Source: Flavobacteriales bacterium (GTDB taxonomy: Bacteria; Bacteroidota; Bacteroidia; NS11-12g; UBA9320). From it: 64,000 nucleotides of DNA. A program made the position numbers and the translations under genes. The stretch is taken from NCBI GenBank assembly GCA_020635355.1, contig JACJZW010000001.1, forward strand, positions 1 through 64,000, written 5' to 3'. The notes under the pieces were generated by a model. It saw only the letters and a list, made by a program, of their open reading frames with translations. It searched no databases and was not told the DNA's origin. Positions 1 through 9,069 of the stretch are shown in pieces; position 1 is the first letter of the stretch; each line of letters opens with the position of its first letter.

Positions 1-371
1 GTGGAGGTGAGGCGCAGCGTATCAAGCTGGCGTCTTTCCTCAGCAAATCGTCCAAGGATTCACACACCGTATTCATCTTTGATGAACCAACCACCGGGCT
101 ACACTTTAACGATGTGGAGAAGCTGATGCAATCCTTTCAGGCGCTGGTGGATATGGGGAATACCATCATTACCATTGAACACAATTTGGATGTTATCAAA
201 TGTGCCGACTGGATCATTGATCTGGGGCCCGATGGCGGTAGCGGTGGAGGAGACGTGGTGTTTGAGGGAACTCCGGAACAGCTGGCTGAATCCGATACCT
301 TAACCGGAATCTATTTCAAGAAAAAAGTAAAGGGGGAACTCATCAATCCGGCTATGAAGAGCAGGAGTTAG
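1..371 (+). CDS. uvrA: Excinuclease ABC subunit A, C-terminal end (partial)
   Basis: The reading frame is open from the window edge and encodes the last ~123 residues of UvrA, the damage-recognition ATPase of nucleotide excision repair in the cytoplasm. Visible are the ABC signature GGEAQRIKLA at the very start, the Walker B motif VFIFDEPTTGLH with the D-loop region after it, and the switch histidine in TIITIEHNLDVIK. The end, with the GTPEQLAES stretch and a short basic tail, matches the normal UvrA terminus. The 5' part lies outside the window. Identification is firm because this spacing of signature, Walker B and H-loop with DEPTTGLH is characteristic of UvrA. Confidence 0.95.
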   Translation, partial: GGEAQRIKLASFLSKSSKDSHTVFIFDEPTTGLHFNDVEKLMQSFQALVDMGNTIITIEHNLDVIKCADWIIDLGPDGGSGGGDVVFEGTPEQLAESDTLTGIYFKKKVKGELINPAMKSRS

Positions 372-514
372 AGAAAGGGAAAGGCCACCTTCGCAAGGCT
401 TCAGTGGTTGAAGCGACAGAAAATGAGAAAGAGAAAGGGAAAGAGGCAGTTTGTTTGAAATGAGGTCATTCTTATGATCCCCGTTATTCGATCTTACCTC
501 TTAGATCTTACTTC

Positions 515-1057
515 TTACTTCTTCTTATCCTTTTTTGAGGAGTCTGCGGTACCTGTAAGCTTCTTGATTTCTTCTTCCAAATCGTATTCGTCGCCTTCCA
601 AATATCCGGTATGGGTATACACTACGTTTCCGGCGGTATCGATCAGATAGGTAACAGGCGGGTTGGTTACGTTCATCGCACGTTGAGCCTCACCATTTGG
701 ATCCAACAAAATATCGAAGGTCCAACCTTGTCCGGCGGCAAACGGTTTTACCTTGCTTGAATTACGGCTATCATCAACAGAAATGGCAACCAACTCAGCG
801 TTGTATTCCTCCGCCCAGTCATCCATCAAATCCTGCATATTTCGAAGTTCTTTGATGCATGGTTTGCACCAGGTAGCCCAGAAAGAAATGATGGTGATTT
901 TGCCGTTGGTTCCATAGCTTTTCAGATCAATGGATTGTCCGTCTGTATTTTTGAGAGATACGCTGGGTAAAGAGGCAACGGCTTTGGTTGAATCAGAACC
1001 GGTGGCGAAGCTTAGCGTAGAAACCGACAAAAAAGCGAGGATAACTAAATATTTCAT
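515..1057 (-). CDS. TlpA-family periplasmic thioredoxin-like protein
   Basis: This 180-residue protein starts with a cleavable signal peptide (residues 1-19, ending SFA), followed by a redoxin/AhpC-TSA type thioredoxin fold. The active site is WATWCKPC near residue 60, and the cis-proline region is NPPVTYLID. It is likely a periplasmic thiol-disulfide reductase of the TlpA/ResA type, which act in cytochrome c maturation or in reducing exported cysteines. The C-terminus is a lysine-rich tail. It is transcribed convergently with uvrA and divergently from the fused ligase gene. The substrate cannot be deduced. Confidence 0.85.
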   Translation of the reverse strand: MKYLVILAFLSVSTLSFATGSDSTKAVASLPSVSLKNTDGQSIDLKSYGTNGKITIISFWATWCKPCIKELRNMQDLMDDWAEEYNAELVAISVDDSRNSSKVKPFAAGQGWTFDILLDPNGEAQRAMNVTNPPVTYLIDTAGNVVYTHTGYLEGDEYDLEEEIKKLTGTADSSKKDKKK

Positions 1058-1186
1058 TTCTTGTTTTTATTGGTATTCAAGTCAATTATTGTTCCAGTCA
1101 GGAGGTTACAAATAAAGGTGAATATTTTGAACACGGGAAGATGTTCCACCACCACCTGTAAATAGTGCGAACCTAAAGATATAGTT

Positions 1187-3859
1187 GTGGGGGATAATAG
1201 AATTCGAGTTGGTGTTTTTTTCGGAGGATCAAGCCGTGAACGAGAGGTTTCGTTCGCCGGAGGCCGTACGGTGTATGACAATTTGGACAAGTCATTGTTC
1301 AGCGCTGTACCCATATTTGTTGATCATCGGGGCACCTTCATCAAGTTGGATTGGCAATTCATTTATCGCGGAACCATACGTGATTTTTATCCTCCGGTTT
1401 CCTACTTGCCACCCAGTCCAAATGCGTTTCAGATCTATGGCGATAGTTTAATACAGACCGAATCAGAACACCGTGAGATGTGTGCTTCCATCGGGACGAT
1501 TATACCTGCGGAGGAACTGGTCAATCACATGGATATCGCCTTTCTGGCCCTGCATGGTTCACGTGGGGAAGATGGGACTATTCAAGGGGTATTGGAGTGG
1601 ATGAATATTCCGTACACCGGTTCATCGATCCTGCCATCTGCGCTGGGTATGAACAAGGCAGTTCAAAAACGATGGATGAATTCTGCCGGTTTTGATGGTC
1701 CGGGATACTCAACCGTTTCCCGCGGAGAGTGGGAGGCTAATCCTACCGAGGTTCTTCAACAACTGCGAACCAAGGTTGGATTTCCACTCGTGGTGAAAGC
1801 CGCCAATCAAGGATCCTCTATAGGTATTCGCATCTTGCATGAGGATGAAGCAGGTGCACTGGAAGATGCGTTGCAACACGCTTTCTTTTCCGAAACCCTT
1901 CATCGGGATGTTTGGAGCAAAAGCGACAAACGAAATTTGATCGCCAGACTGGCTGATATCCGCAGTTCCATTGGTTTTCCCATGTTGATCAACGGAGAAG
2001 AAGTACATCACCCTGAGGAGGCCATGTCTGTTCTTGATCAGCTGTTTCGTAACCAATCATCGGTGGTATTAGGCGCGATACAACCGGAAACGGAGGTAGT
2101 GGTAGAGCAATTTATCCGTGGACGCGAGTTCAGCTGTATTGTAGTTCGAAATCACCATGGGCAAACAGCTGCCTTACCACCAACCGAAATCGTAAAACGC
2201 GATGATTTCTTTGACTATCGTTCGAAATACCTGCCCGGCCTTTCCAGAAAGATTACCCCAATTGACCTACCGCTTGAAACGGTTGAGGCGATACGCACCG
2301 AAAGTTGCCGGTTATACGACTTCTTTGGTTTTCAAGTCTATGCCCGAATTGATGGATTCTACACCCACGACGGGCGGATTTTCCTGAACGATCCCAATAC
2401 CACTTCCGGAATGATGCCGTCGTCTTTCTTCTTTCATCAAGCTTCCGAAATCGGTCTCAATCCCAGTCAATTCCTGACCTTCATCCTCCGAACCTCCATT
2501 CAGGAACGCCTGAAATTGCCAGCCTTCGTTTACCCCGGCAACGCGTTATTAACTCGATTTGATGACGTTCTGCGCAGTGCTCAAACCGAAGCATCAGCTA
2601 AAATACGTGTAGCGGTAGTGATGGGAGGCTATTCTACGGAACGGCACATTTCGGTGGAAAGCGGACGAAACATCTTTGAAAAATTATCCTCTTCTGCTGA
2701 ATATGAACCCATCCCGATCTTCCTGACCGGATCGGATGCTGAGCATAGGCTGTTCCGACTACCGGTAAACATCATGCTCAAGGATAACGCCGATGACATC
2801 GCTCAAAAGCTCACACATTTTCACCAATCCGATGTGTTGAAACGAATCATTGCAGAGTTCACGGATCTAACGGCACATTACACGGAAATCGATCCGATCT
2901 TCGAACCACAGGAATTGTCCTACACCCAATTAGCCGAACTGGTTGATGAAGTATTCATTGCCCTTCACGGCCGCCCCGGAGAAGATGGTGCTATTCAAGC
3001 CAAATTGGAAGAAGTGGGACTGCCGTACAATGGATCCGGTCAAGCGAGTTCCGGAATGACCATCGATAAGTTTGCCACCAACAATCTATTGCGGGAAAAC
3101 GGGTTTCTGGTGGCAGATAACTTTCTGATTGAAGAAGATCCATGGCGAACTGGTCAGGCGAACATTCTTCAGCAAATTCAATCCATTGGCTACCCCGTTA
3201 TTGCCAAGCCATCCGACGAGGGATGCAGCAGCGCGGTGAAAAAACTGGATTCACCGGAGGAATTGATTCAATATGCGGAGTTAACCTTCCGTTCGAACGA
3301 AGAATTGTCCTCCGAACAGCGACAGGAAATGGGATTGGACGATAAAGAGGAATTCCCACGCAAACCCTATTTTTTGGTAGAGAGCTGCATTGGGCCCAAT
3401 GGGGCTGATCACTTTCTTGAAATTACGGGTGGTATGCTTACGCATCATCGAAATGGTGTGGTGGAATACGAGGTTTTTGAGCCATCGGAAGCCCTGGCCG
3501 AAGGCGCCATTCTTTCGCTTGCCGAGAAGTTCCTGGCTGGGGAAGGACAAAACATAACTCCGGCACGATTTGATTCCAATGCGGCACAAAACGCACAAAT
3601 CTCCCAAATCGTTCGTTCTGAACTCAAACGAGTTGCCGAAGTGCTAAATGTAGAGGGATACTGTAGAATTGATGCCTTTGTTCGCATCTATAATCCATTG
3701 AAGGTGGAAGTCATCATCATTGAGGTGAACTCACTTCCCGGGATGACACCGGCCACTTGTATCTACCACCAGGCTGCGATAAATGGCTACAAGCCCTTTG
3801 AGTTTATTGATAAAATATTAACCTTTGGCCGTGAACGGTTAACCGACCAGGCTTCCTGA
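1187..3859 (+). CDS. Tandem (fused) D-alanine--D-alanine ligase homologue
   Basis: This 890-residue protein contains two complete Ddl-like ATP-grasp units in one chain: residues about 8-440 and 472-880. A normal Ddl is 300-370 residues. Each half has the N-terminal signature (GGSSREREVS; GGYSTERHIS) and the HGxxGEDGxIQ motif. The first half keeps the ATP/substrate loop QGSSIG and the FFDYRSKYLPG loop, but its metal motif reads DPNTTSG instead of EVNxxPG. The second half has a perfect EVNSLPGMTP (around residue 846), but its loop reads EGCSSA, with Cys where the Ddl catalytic Ser normally sits. The start is GTG. A PASTA protein follows 1 nt later, and a ddl-PASTA pairing is common in Bacteroidota, so this probably serves peptidoglycan D-Ala-D-Ala synthesis. 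Which half is catalytic is unknown. Confidence 0.85.
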   Translation: MGDNRIRVGVFFGGSSREREVSFAGGRTVYDNLDKSLFSAVPIFVDHRGTFIKLDWQFIYRGTIRDFYPPVSYLPPSPNAFQIYGDSLIQTESEHREMCASIGTIIPAEELVNHMDIAFLALHGSRGEDGTIQGVLEWMNIPYTGSSILPSALGMNKAVQKRWMNSAGFDGPGYSTVSRGEWEANPTEVLQQLRTKVGFPLVVKAANQGSSIGIRILHEDEAGALEDALQHAFFSETLHRDVWSKSDKRNLIARLADIRSSIGFPMLINGEEVHHPEEAMSVLDQLFRNQSSVVLGAIQPETEVVVEQFIRGREFSCIVVRNHHGQTAALPPTEIVKRDDFFDYRSKYLPGLSRKITPIDLPLETVEAIRTESCRLYDFFGFQVYARIDGFYTHDGRIFLNDPNTTSGMMPSSFFFHQASEIGLNPSQFLTFILRTSIQERLKLPAFVYPGNALLTRFDDVLRSAQTEASAKIRVAVVMGGYSTERHISVESGRNIFEKLSSSAEYEPIPIFLTGSDAEHRLFRLPVNIMLKDNADDIAQKLTHFHQSDVLKRIIAEFTDLTAHYTEIDPIFEPQELSYTQLAELVDEVFIALHGRPGEDGAIQAKLEEVGLPYNGSGQASSGMTIDKFATNNLLRENGFLVADNFLIEEDPWRTGQANILQQIQSIGYPVIAKPSDEGCSSAVKKLDSPEELIQYAELTFRSNEELSSEQRQEMGLDDKEEFPRKPYFLVESCIGPNGADHFLEITGGMLTHHRNGVVEYEVFEPSEALAEGAILSLAEKFLAGEGQNITPARFDSNAAQNAQISQIVRSELKRVAEVLNVEGYCRIDAFVRIYNPLKVEVIIIEVNSLPGMTPATCIYHQAAINGYKPFEFIDKILTFGRERLTDQAS

Positions 3860-3860
3860 A

Positions 3861-4481
3861 ATGAAAACCATTAAGACCTTATTGTTTATCGGATTAACAA
3901 CGGCGGTGCTCATCATTGCCATGTTCTTCTTTTTGAATTTCTATACCAATCACGACAAGGCACTCACGGAAGTACCTGACCTGGACGGAATTCGCGTGGA
4001 CAAAGCCCTTCGAATTTTGGAAGATGGTGGATTCCAATATGTGATAACCGATACCATTTACCGGGATGGCAAACCTCTTCTGTCCATCATAGACCAAAAT
4101 CCTTCGGCAGGGGAGGAAGTAAAACATGGCAGGATTATCTACCTAAAACTAAACTCCAAGGAGGTCCCAGATGTGGAAATGCCTGCTCTGGCTGGCAAAA
4201 CCTCCTACAAACAAGCTGTTCGTCTTCTGGGTAACAGAGGACTTGATATCGGAACCAAAATCAAACGACCTGATCCGCACATCAAGGATCCGGACAGTGA
4301 ACCGGTTCTTGAACAACGTCTTCATGGTGATTCTACCGCCATATCACCCGGAACCAAACTTAAACGCCATACACGAATTGACCTGGTGGTTGGGGTGATG
4401 ATTGAAGCACCAATCGCTGATTCAACCGGCGGTTCCGGTGACGGTGTGCAGGAATTAATCTCAGATGATTCTCACCTTTAA
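3861..4481 (+). CDS. Membrane-anchored PASTA-domain protein
   Basis: This 206-residue protein has one N-terminal transmembrane segment (residues ~7-26) and an extracytoplasmic part with two to three PASTA repeats. The starts VPDLDGIRVDKALRILED and VPDVEMPALAGKTSYKQA and the ends IIDQNPSAGEEVKHG and LEQRLHGDSTAISPG are the usual PASTA landmarks. PASTA domains bind muropeptides or beta-lactam-like groups. There is no kinase or transpeptidase domain. It starts one base after the fused D-Ala-D-Ala ligase stop, so the two are almost certainly co-transcribed, which points to a cell-wall role. Its last codon overlaps an ATG that is not thought to be the start of the next gene. Confidence 0.85.
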   Translation: MKTIKTLLFIGLTTAVLIIAMFFFLNFYTNHDKALTEVPDLDGIRVDKALRILEDGGFQYVITDTIYRDGKPLLSIIDQNPSAGEEVKHGRIIYLKLNSKEVPDVEMPALAGKTSYKQAVRLLGNRGLDIGTKIKRPDPHIKDPDSEPVLEQRLHGDSTAISPGTKLKRHTRIDLVVGVMIEAPIADSTGGSGDGVQELISDDSHL

Positions 4482-4512
4482 TGACCGGCCCAAGTCATTA
4501 TCCTGAAAAGGA

Positions 4513-4520
4513 TAACTTTG
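4513..4520 (+). promoter_or_regulatory. -7 promoter element TAACTTTG
   Basis: This is an exact match to the Bacteroidota consensus TAnnTTTG, 47 nt upstream of the ATG at 4568. It lies inside the longest possible reading frame of the downstream T9SS gene and so argues for the later start codon. No clear -33 TTG was found. Confidence 0.45.
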
Positions 4521-4567
4521 TCGCAATATGTCTGAACGGTAGGCGTTTAGCCGGTAGCACCATATCT

Positions 4568-6457
4568 ATGCTTCGAACGTTTTCAATTCTTTTTTCATTC
4601 TTTTTTGTGGTAAGTGCGCAGGCACAAATTGGGTTGATTCCACTCCGAAATAACCCAACGTTGGCGGCCTACAGAGCAGAACACCCAACCTATCAATGGA
4701 ATCAGTCCGATCAACACATTAAATGGGGAACCGATGATACCTTGAATCTCCCATTTTTCGAGGACTTTACCTCAACACTTATGTATCCGGATTCAACCAA
4801 ATGGCGCGATAACTACGTTTACGTCAATCGGGATATGGCCATCAATCCACCCAGCTATGGCGTGGCAACGTTTGATTATCTGGATGAATTTGGTCAACCG
4901 TATTCGAGCATTGAACCCACCAGTATAGACAGTGGAGACATGCTTACCTCTCAGGCCATCAATCTGGCTGATTCCTTCGGATCACCTTATACCTTGGCTG
5001 ATTCAATTGTATTTACCTTTTTCTATCAATGCCGGGGATATGGTGATTTGATTACTTCAGACGACTCACTACGACTGGAATTCCTGGATAAAAATGGCAA
5101 TTGGAACTTGATGTGGTCTGCCGGAGGAAATCAAAACCTCGACTTCCAACATGTCTTGGTGTTAATTGATAACGCCAACTATCTGCACGCAGCATTTCAA
5201 TTCCGCTTCCGAACCATGACCCATCGATGGGGAAATAATAATCTGTGGCATGTGGACTTCATTTACCTGAATTCAGGTCGGTCCGTAAACGATCGTTACT
5301 ACGACGATTACTCCATTCAATCGCCTCCGTCATCGCTCCTGAAACGTTATTCCAGTATGCCGTATGATCATTTTTTGGCGAATACCTCGGAAGCAGCGGA
5401 TAGCATCTTCTTTTTTGCCGCCAACCGGAATAATGTGGCCATTCAAACAGAGATCCGATACGAGGAAGAACACAATGGAACCGTTCTGGCATCTACCTCT
5501 TTTTCCACTAACGTGGCCAATATCCCTAAAGATGGTCAAGCCCGACGAAGTGCTGATTCCTACTCCTTTACCGGATTATCAGGGGTACCTGTTCACATCA
5601 AACGAACGTACCAAATCCGGGAGTCTGGGAGGTTAAACCCGGTGATTTTTCAAGGGAACGATCAGTTGGTAACCGAACAGATTTTTGAACGCTATTATGC
5701 CTATGACGACGGCACGGCTGAATCCGGATTTGGGTTTAATGATCTCCGTAAGAGCGAAGGCCAGGTGGTTGTTAAGTTTGACATGGCCAAAGACGATACG
5801 TTGAGAGCCGTTGCCATGAACCTGACGTACAATATTGACGATGTGGCTAAGCAACGATTTGATCTACAAATCTGGCGCAGTATTGCCATTAACGGTGGGA
5901 TAGACGATCTGGTTTACTCGCGAACAATCGTGGCCGATTCACTCCACACGGTGAGTCAGCAAAATGGATTTAAGCTCCTGGAAATTGATCCCATCTTTCT
6001 AACGGCCGGTACCTTTTACATTGGTTGGAGCCAAAATCAGGATTTCAATATGGGGGTTGGCTTTGATAAGAACAATGGTTATCTGCCTGAAGGTCGTCAA
6101 ATGAACACCAATATTTACTTCAACATCGGTGATGGTTGGATTCAGAATTCGAACAAGGAATTGATTGGAGCTCCTATGATTCGCGCCGTTGTTGGCCAGG
6201 CAGAACCCTGGAGCACATCGGTAGCCCATCCCGAACAGACAAAACTACATGTCTACCCCAATCCGGTTGTGGATCAGCTACATATTCCCGATGCCGTTAC
6301 GTCATTTAACATCTTGAATTTAAATGGACAGATTGTTTTAAGTGGTGGTCCGGAAAATGCCATTGACGTGTCTGAACTCACCGGAGGTATCTATATTATT
6401 CAATGGGTTGGTAACCGAGGTTACACGCACGCCTCACGGTTTGTCAAGACCAACTAA
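4568..6457 (+). CDS. Secreted protein with type IX secretion sorting domain
   Basis: This protein has 629 residues from the ATG at 4568. The start was chosen because a signal peptide follows at once (LRTFSILFSFFFVVSAQAQ) and a TAnnTTTG promoter element lies between it and the upstream ATG at 4481. The body has no motif that I recognise; it is rich in beta-strand-like and aromatic segments. The last ~75 residues form a T9SS type A sorting domain: VYPNPVVDQLHIP, then FNILNLNGQIV, then ELTGGIYIIQWV and a basic end. In known T9SS cargo this domain is removed during export and the protein is released or attached to the outer surface. Specific function is unknown. Confidence 0.8.
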   Translation: MLRTFSILFSFFFVVSAQAQIGLIPLRNNPTLAAYRAEHPTYQWNQSDQHIKWGTDDTLNLPFFEDFTSTLMYPDSTKWRDNYVYVNRDMAINPPSYGVATFDYLDEFGQPYSSIEPTSIDSGDMLTSQAINLADSFGSPYTLADSIVFTFFYQCRGYGDLITSDDSLRLEFLDKNGNWNLMWSAGGNQNLDFQHVLVLIDNANYLHAAFQFRFRTMTHRWGNNNLWHVDFIYLNSGRSVNDRYYDDYSIQSPPSSLLKRYSSMPYDHFLANTSEAADSIFFFAANRNNVAIQTEIRYEEEHNGTVLASTSFSTNVANIPKDGQARRSADSYSFTGLSGVPVHIKRTYQIRESGRLNPVIFQGNDQLVTEQIFERYYAYDDGTAESGFGFNDLRKSEGQVVVKFDMAKDDTLRAVAMNLTYNIDDVAKQRFDLQIWRSIAINGGIDDLVYSRTIVADSLHTVSQQNGFKLLEIDPIFLTAGTFYIGWSQNQDFNMGVGFDKNNGYLPEGRQMNTNIYFNIGDGWIQNSNKELIGAPMIRAVVGQAEPWSTSVAHPEQTKLHVYPNPVVDQLHIPDAVTSFNILNLNGQIVLSGGPENAIDVSELTGGIYIIQWVGNRGYTHASRFVKTN

Positions 6458-6482
6458 TACCTTCGCAGAAAAGAAATCAATC

Positions 6483-6779
6483 ATGGCAGATATCACTGTA
6501 TCGGAACTGAAAAAACGTCTGGAAGCCGGAGAAAAGCTTAACATCATTGACGTTCGTGAACCTTGGGAATTTGAAGAATTTAACATCAATGCACGTCTAA
6601 TTCCTCTGGGCGAACTGCAAGGTTCCCTGGATTCCATCAGCGATTGGAAAGATCAGGAGGTTATTGTTCACTGCAAATCCGGTGGACGAAGTGCGGCCGC
6701 TTGTGATTTTCTATCCCGCAGCGGATTTACCAACGTGCGTAACCTCGAAGGCGGAATGCTCGCCTGGATGATGTCGTAA
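6483..6779 (+). CDS. Single-domain rhodanese-like protein
   Basis: This is a 98-residue cytoplasmic rhodanese domain. IIDVREPWEFEEFNI is the standard N-terminal signature (CH2A-like). The active-site loop is HCKSGGRS, with the catalytic cysteine in the usual place, and NLEGGMLAW closes the fold. It probably carries persulfide sulfur or transfers it to a thiol or cyanide acceptor. The frame is open further upstream into the T9SS gene, but the ATG at 6483 begins exactly at the domain and sits 25 nt after the previous stop. The sequence TACCTTCG at 6458-6465 is one mismatch from the -7 consensus. The next gene starts 2 nt after the stop. Confidence 0.9.
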   Translation: MADITVSELKKRLEAGEKLNIIDVREPWEFEEFNINARLIPLGELQGSLDSISDWKDQEVIVHCKSGGRSAAACDFLSRSGFTNVRNLEGGMLAWMMS

Positions 6780-6781
6780 CT

Positions 6782-8683
6782 ATGGGGATAAACCGACATG
6801 CGGTAGGGGTGCTTCTCGGCATCGGAACAGTTATCCTCGGTTTATCTCAATGCACATCTTCCCTTCAGGATCAGGCCACTTCACCGTGGTTGAATCACGG
6901 AGACTCCGCAAAATACGTCGGGATGGAGGTTTGCGCATCCTGTCATCTGGACAAGGCGGAAACCTTTATTCATACCGGCATGGGCAGTAGTTTTGGGCTG
7001 GCCAAACCGCATAAAAGCGCTGGCGAATTTGCCGGACATCAGGTGCTGTATGATTCCATTCTGGATTTTTACTACCGACCGTACTGGCGGGATTCCACCC
7101 TCTTTCTATCGGAATTCCGGCTTCGTAATGGTGACACTGTGCACCATCGAACCGAGGCCATCAGCTATATCATAGGTTCAGGACAACATACCAATAGTCA
7201 CCTGATTCGAAAAGGCGATTACGTTGTTCAGGCGCCATTCACCTTTTACACCCAAAGCGGAAAGCTGGATCTTCCTCCGGGATTTGAAGGCGGGCACAAC
7301 AGCCGGTTTTCCCGAATCATTGATCAGGAATGTATGAGTTGTCACAATGCCATGCCGGAGATGAAAGAAGGCCGGCGCGCATTCCGAACCATTGGGAATG
7401 GGATTGATTGTGAGCGATGTCACGGTCCAGGCAGTCTTCACGTGGATCTTCGAAGAGCCGGGGAAGTTCCGGTTGGAATGGATTACACCATTGTGAATCC
7501 TTCCAGGTTGGAGTGGGACCGGCAAATTGATGTTTGTCAACGGTGCCACCTCCAGGGGAATAATGTCCTTAAGCCCGGAAAGAATTTTCAGGATTTTCGC
7601 CCCGGTATGGTTCTGGCAGATGTCTTTGAGGTATATCTGCCGCAATATGCCGATGGATCGGGCAAGTTCAACATGGCCAATCATGCCGATCGATTTCAAA
7701 GTAGTCGATGTTTTATCGCAACTAAACAAAGCGGCACCCGAGAGTTTACCTGCATCAACTGTCACAATCCACATGTGTCTGTCAAGACGCTGAAATCAGC
7801 CCATTTCAACGGGGTTTGCGCTTCCTGTCATAAGCCGGCTGATTGCACTGAAACCAAGGCGAAGCGGACAACTACCGAAGACAATTGTGTGGGCTGCCAC
7901 ATGCCGGTAAGTGGGACGGAGGATATCCCACATGTGACGGTGCATGATCATCGGATTGGCGTAAATCCTTCCGGTTCCGGTGCCAATGAGCATCATGGGG
8001 AGATTACAGGACTCTATGCGGTGAACAATAATAACCCGGAACCCCTTACGTTGATCCGTGCGTATCTGACCTATTACGAAAAGTTTGATCCGTTGCCCAT
8101 CTATCACCAGCGCGCGACAGAGTTGCTAAAGAGTCATCCGGAACCATCCCTCTTTATTCATCTATTTTATCAACAGGAGCAATGGCAAAAGATCGTTCAA
8201 TTGGCCGAAGACCGTGACGTAGATTATGATGCCTTTACCTGCTATCGAATTGGAAAGGCGTACGAGAAAACCAATAATCTCGCGAAGGCGGTAAATTGGC
8301 TGGAATTGGCCATTTTGCGAAGTCCGGCCAGATTTGAATTCGGGAATGATTTGGGTGCCGTTCTGATCCGCCAGAAAAAATATGATCAAGCAGTAGATGT
8401 GTTGCAAACCAGTTTGAAACGCTTCCCGGAATATGTGCCCGCGCTGAACAATCTAGGTTTTGCCTCTATTCGTCTCGGGGAATTTTCCCAGGCCGATCGC
8501 GTTTTAACCCGAGCTCGCGCCTTGGATCCGGATAACATCAACACACTTGAAAATTTGGCCTTGCTCTATGAGCGAAGCGCGAAGAAACAAGCATTGAAAT
8601 TGGTGTTGATGGAAATTCTGCGGATTGATAAAAATCATGCTTCGGCCAAAGCGATGTTATCAACATTGAATCAGGTTCAGTAA
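6782..8683 (+). CDS. Multihaem c-type cytochrome lipoprotein with TPR repeats
   Basis: This 633-residue protein has a lipoprotein-like signal (lipobox LSQC, Cys24) and then seven CxxCH haem-attachment motifs: CASCH (from residue 51), CMSCH, CERCH, CQRCH, CINCH, CASCH and CVGCH, all before about residue 380. The C-terminal ~220 residues are tetratricopeptide repeats (for example ALNNLGFASIRLGEFSQADRVLTRA). The layout resembles cytochrome c554/NrfA-like electron-transfer proteins fused to a TPR scaffold. It should sit on the periplasmic or outer face of the envelope and move electrons; the redox partner is unknown. It starts 2 nt after the rhodanese gene and is followed by a ferredoxin gene that has its own promoter. 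No catalytic motif for a specific reductase was recognised. Confidence 0.88.
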   Translation: MGINRHAVGVLLGIGTVILGLSQCTSSLQDQATSPWLNHGDSAKYVGMEVCASCHLDKAETFIHTGMGSSFGLAKPHKSAGEFAGHQVLYDSILDFYYRPYWRDSTLFLSEFRLRNGDTVHHRTEAISYIIGSGQHTNSHLIRKGDYVVQAPFTFYTQSGKLDLPPGFEGGHNSRFSRIIDQECMSCHNAMPEMKEGRRAFRTIGNGIDCERCHGPGSLHVDLRRAGEVPVGMDYTIVNPSRLEWDRQIDVCQRCHLQGNNVLKPGKNFQDFRPGMVLADVFEVYLPQYADGSGKFNMANHADRFQSSRCFIATKQSGTREFTCINCHNPHVSVKTLKSAHFNGVCASCHKPADCTETKAKRTTTEDNCVGCHMPVSGTEDIPHVTVHDHRIGVNPSGSGANEHHGEITGLYAVNNNNPEPLTLIRAYLTYYEKFDPLPIYHQRATELLKSHPEPSLFIHLFYQQEQWQKIVQLAEDRDVDYDAFTCYRIGKAYEKTNNLAKAVNWLELAILRSPARFEFGNDLGAVLIRQKKYDQAVDVLQTSLKRFPEYVPALNNLGFASIRLGEFSQADRVLTRARALDPDNINTLENLALLYERSAKKQALKLVLMEILRIDKNHASAKAMLSTLNQVQ

Positions 8684-8695
8684 GTCTGCGGACTT

Positions 8696-8703
8696 TATCT
8701 TTG
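8696..8703 (+). promoter_or_regulatory. -7 promoter element TATCTTTG for the ferredoxin gene
   Basis: This is an exact TAnnTTTG match, with 18 nt between its end and the ATG at 8722. It lies just after the stop of the cytochrome gene, so the ferredoxin can be transcribed independently. Confidence 0.5.
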
Positions 8704-8721
8704 CACCAAACAAACAACCTC

Positions 8722-9069
8722 ATGGCGATTATTATCACAGACGAGTGCATCAATTGCGGAGCCTGCGAACCCGAATGTCCAAATAATGCGATTTATGAAG
8801 CAGGGGCAGAATGGGCCATAGCGGATGGAACAACCGTTAAGGGGATGTTTGAGTTGGAAGGTGGCGTTCAAACCGATGCGTCTACTAAACATCAACCGAT
8901 TTCTTCGGAGGTGTATTTCATCGTTCCGGATAAGTGTACGGAGTGCACCGGGTTTCACGAAGAACCGCAATGTGCTGCTGTTTGTCCGGTTGATTGCTGT
9001 CTGCCTGACCCCGATCGGGAAGAGTCCGAAGAGGTGCTTTTGGATCGTAAAGAAAAACTTCATCTTTAA
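8722..9069 (+). CDS. 2x[4Fe-4S] ferredoxin
   Basis: This 115-residue cytoplasmic ferredoxin has the cluster motifs CINCGACEPECP (N-terminal) and CTECTGFHEEPQCAAVCP. The second motif has the long insertion between cysteines 2 and 3 seen in the YfhL/Alvin-type bacterial ferredoxins common in Bacteroidota. The electron partner is not identifiable from context. The start at 8722 was chosen because MAIIITDECINCG is the family's usual beginning and a promoter element lies 18 nt upstream; an in-frame TTG at 8701 would overlap that element. The stop overlaps the ATG of the following NlpC/P60 gene. Confidence 0.93.
   Translation: MAIIITDECINCGACEPECPNNAIYEAGAEWAIADGTTVKGMFELEGGVQTDASTKHQPISSEVYFIVPDKCTECTGFHEEPQCAAVCPVDCCLPDPDREESEEVLLDRKEKLHL

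Noticed and set aside
4481..4567. Earlier start (ATG 4481) for the T9SS protein
   Set aside because: It would put 29 residues before a good signal peptide and would lie upstream of the perfect -7 element at 4513.
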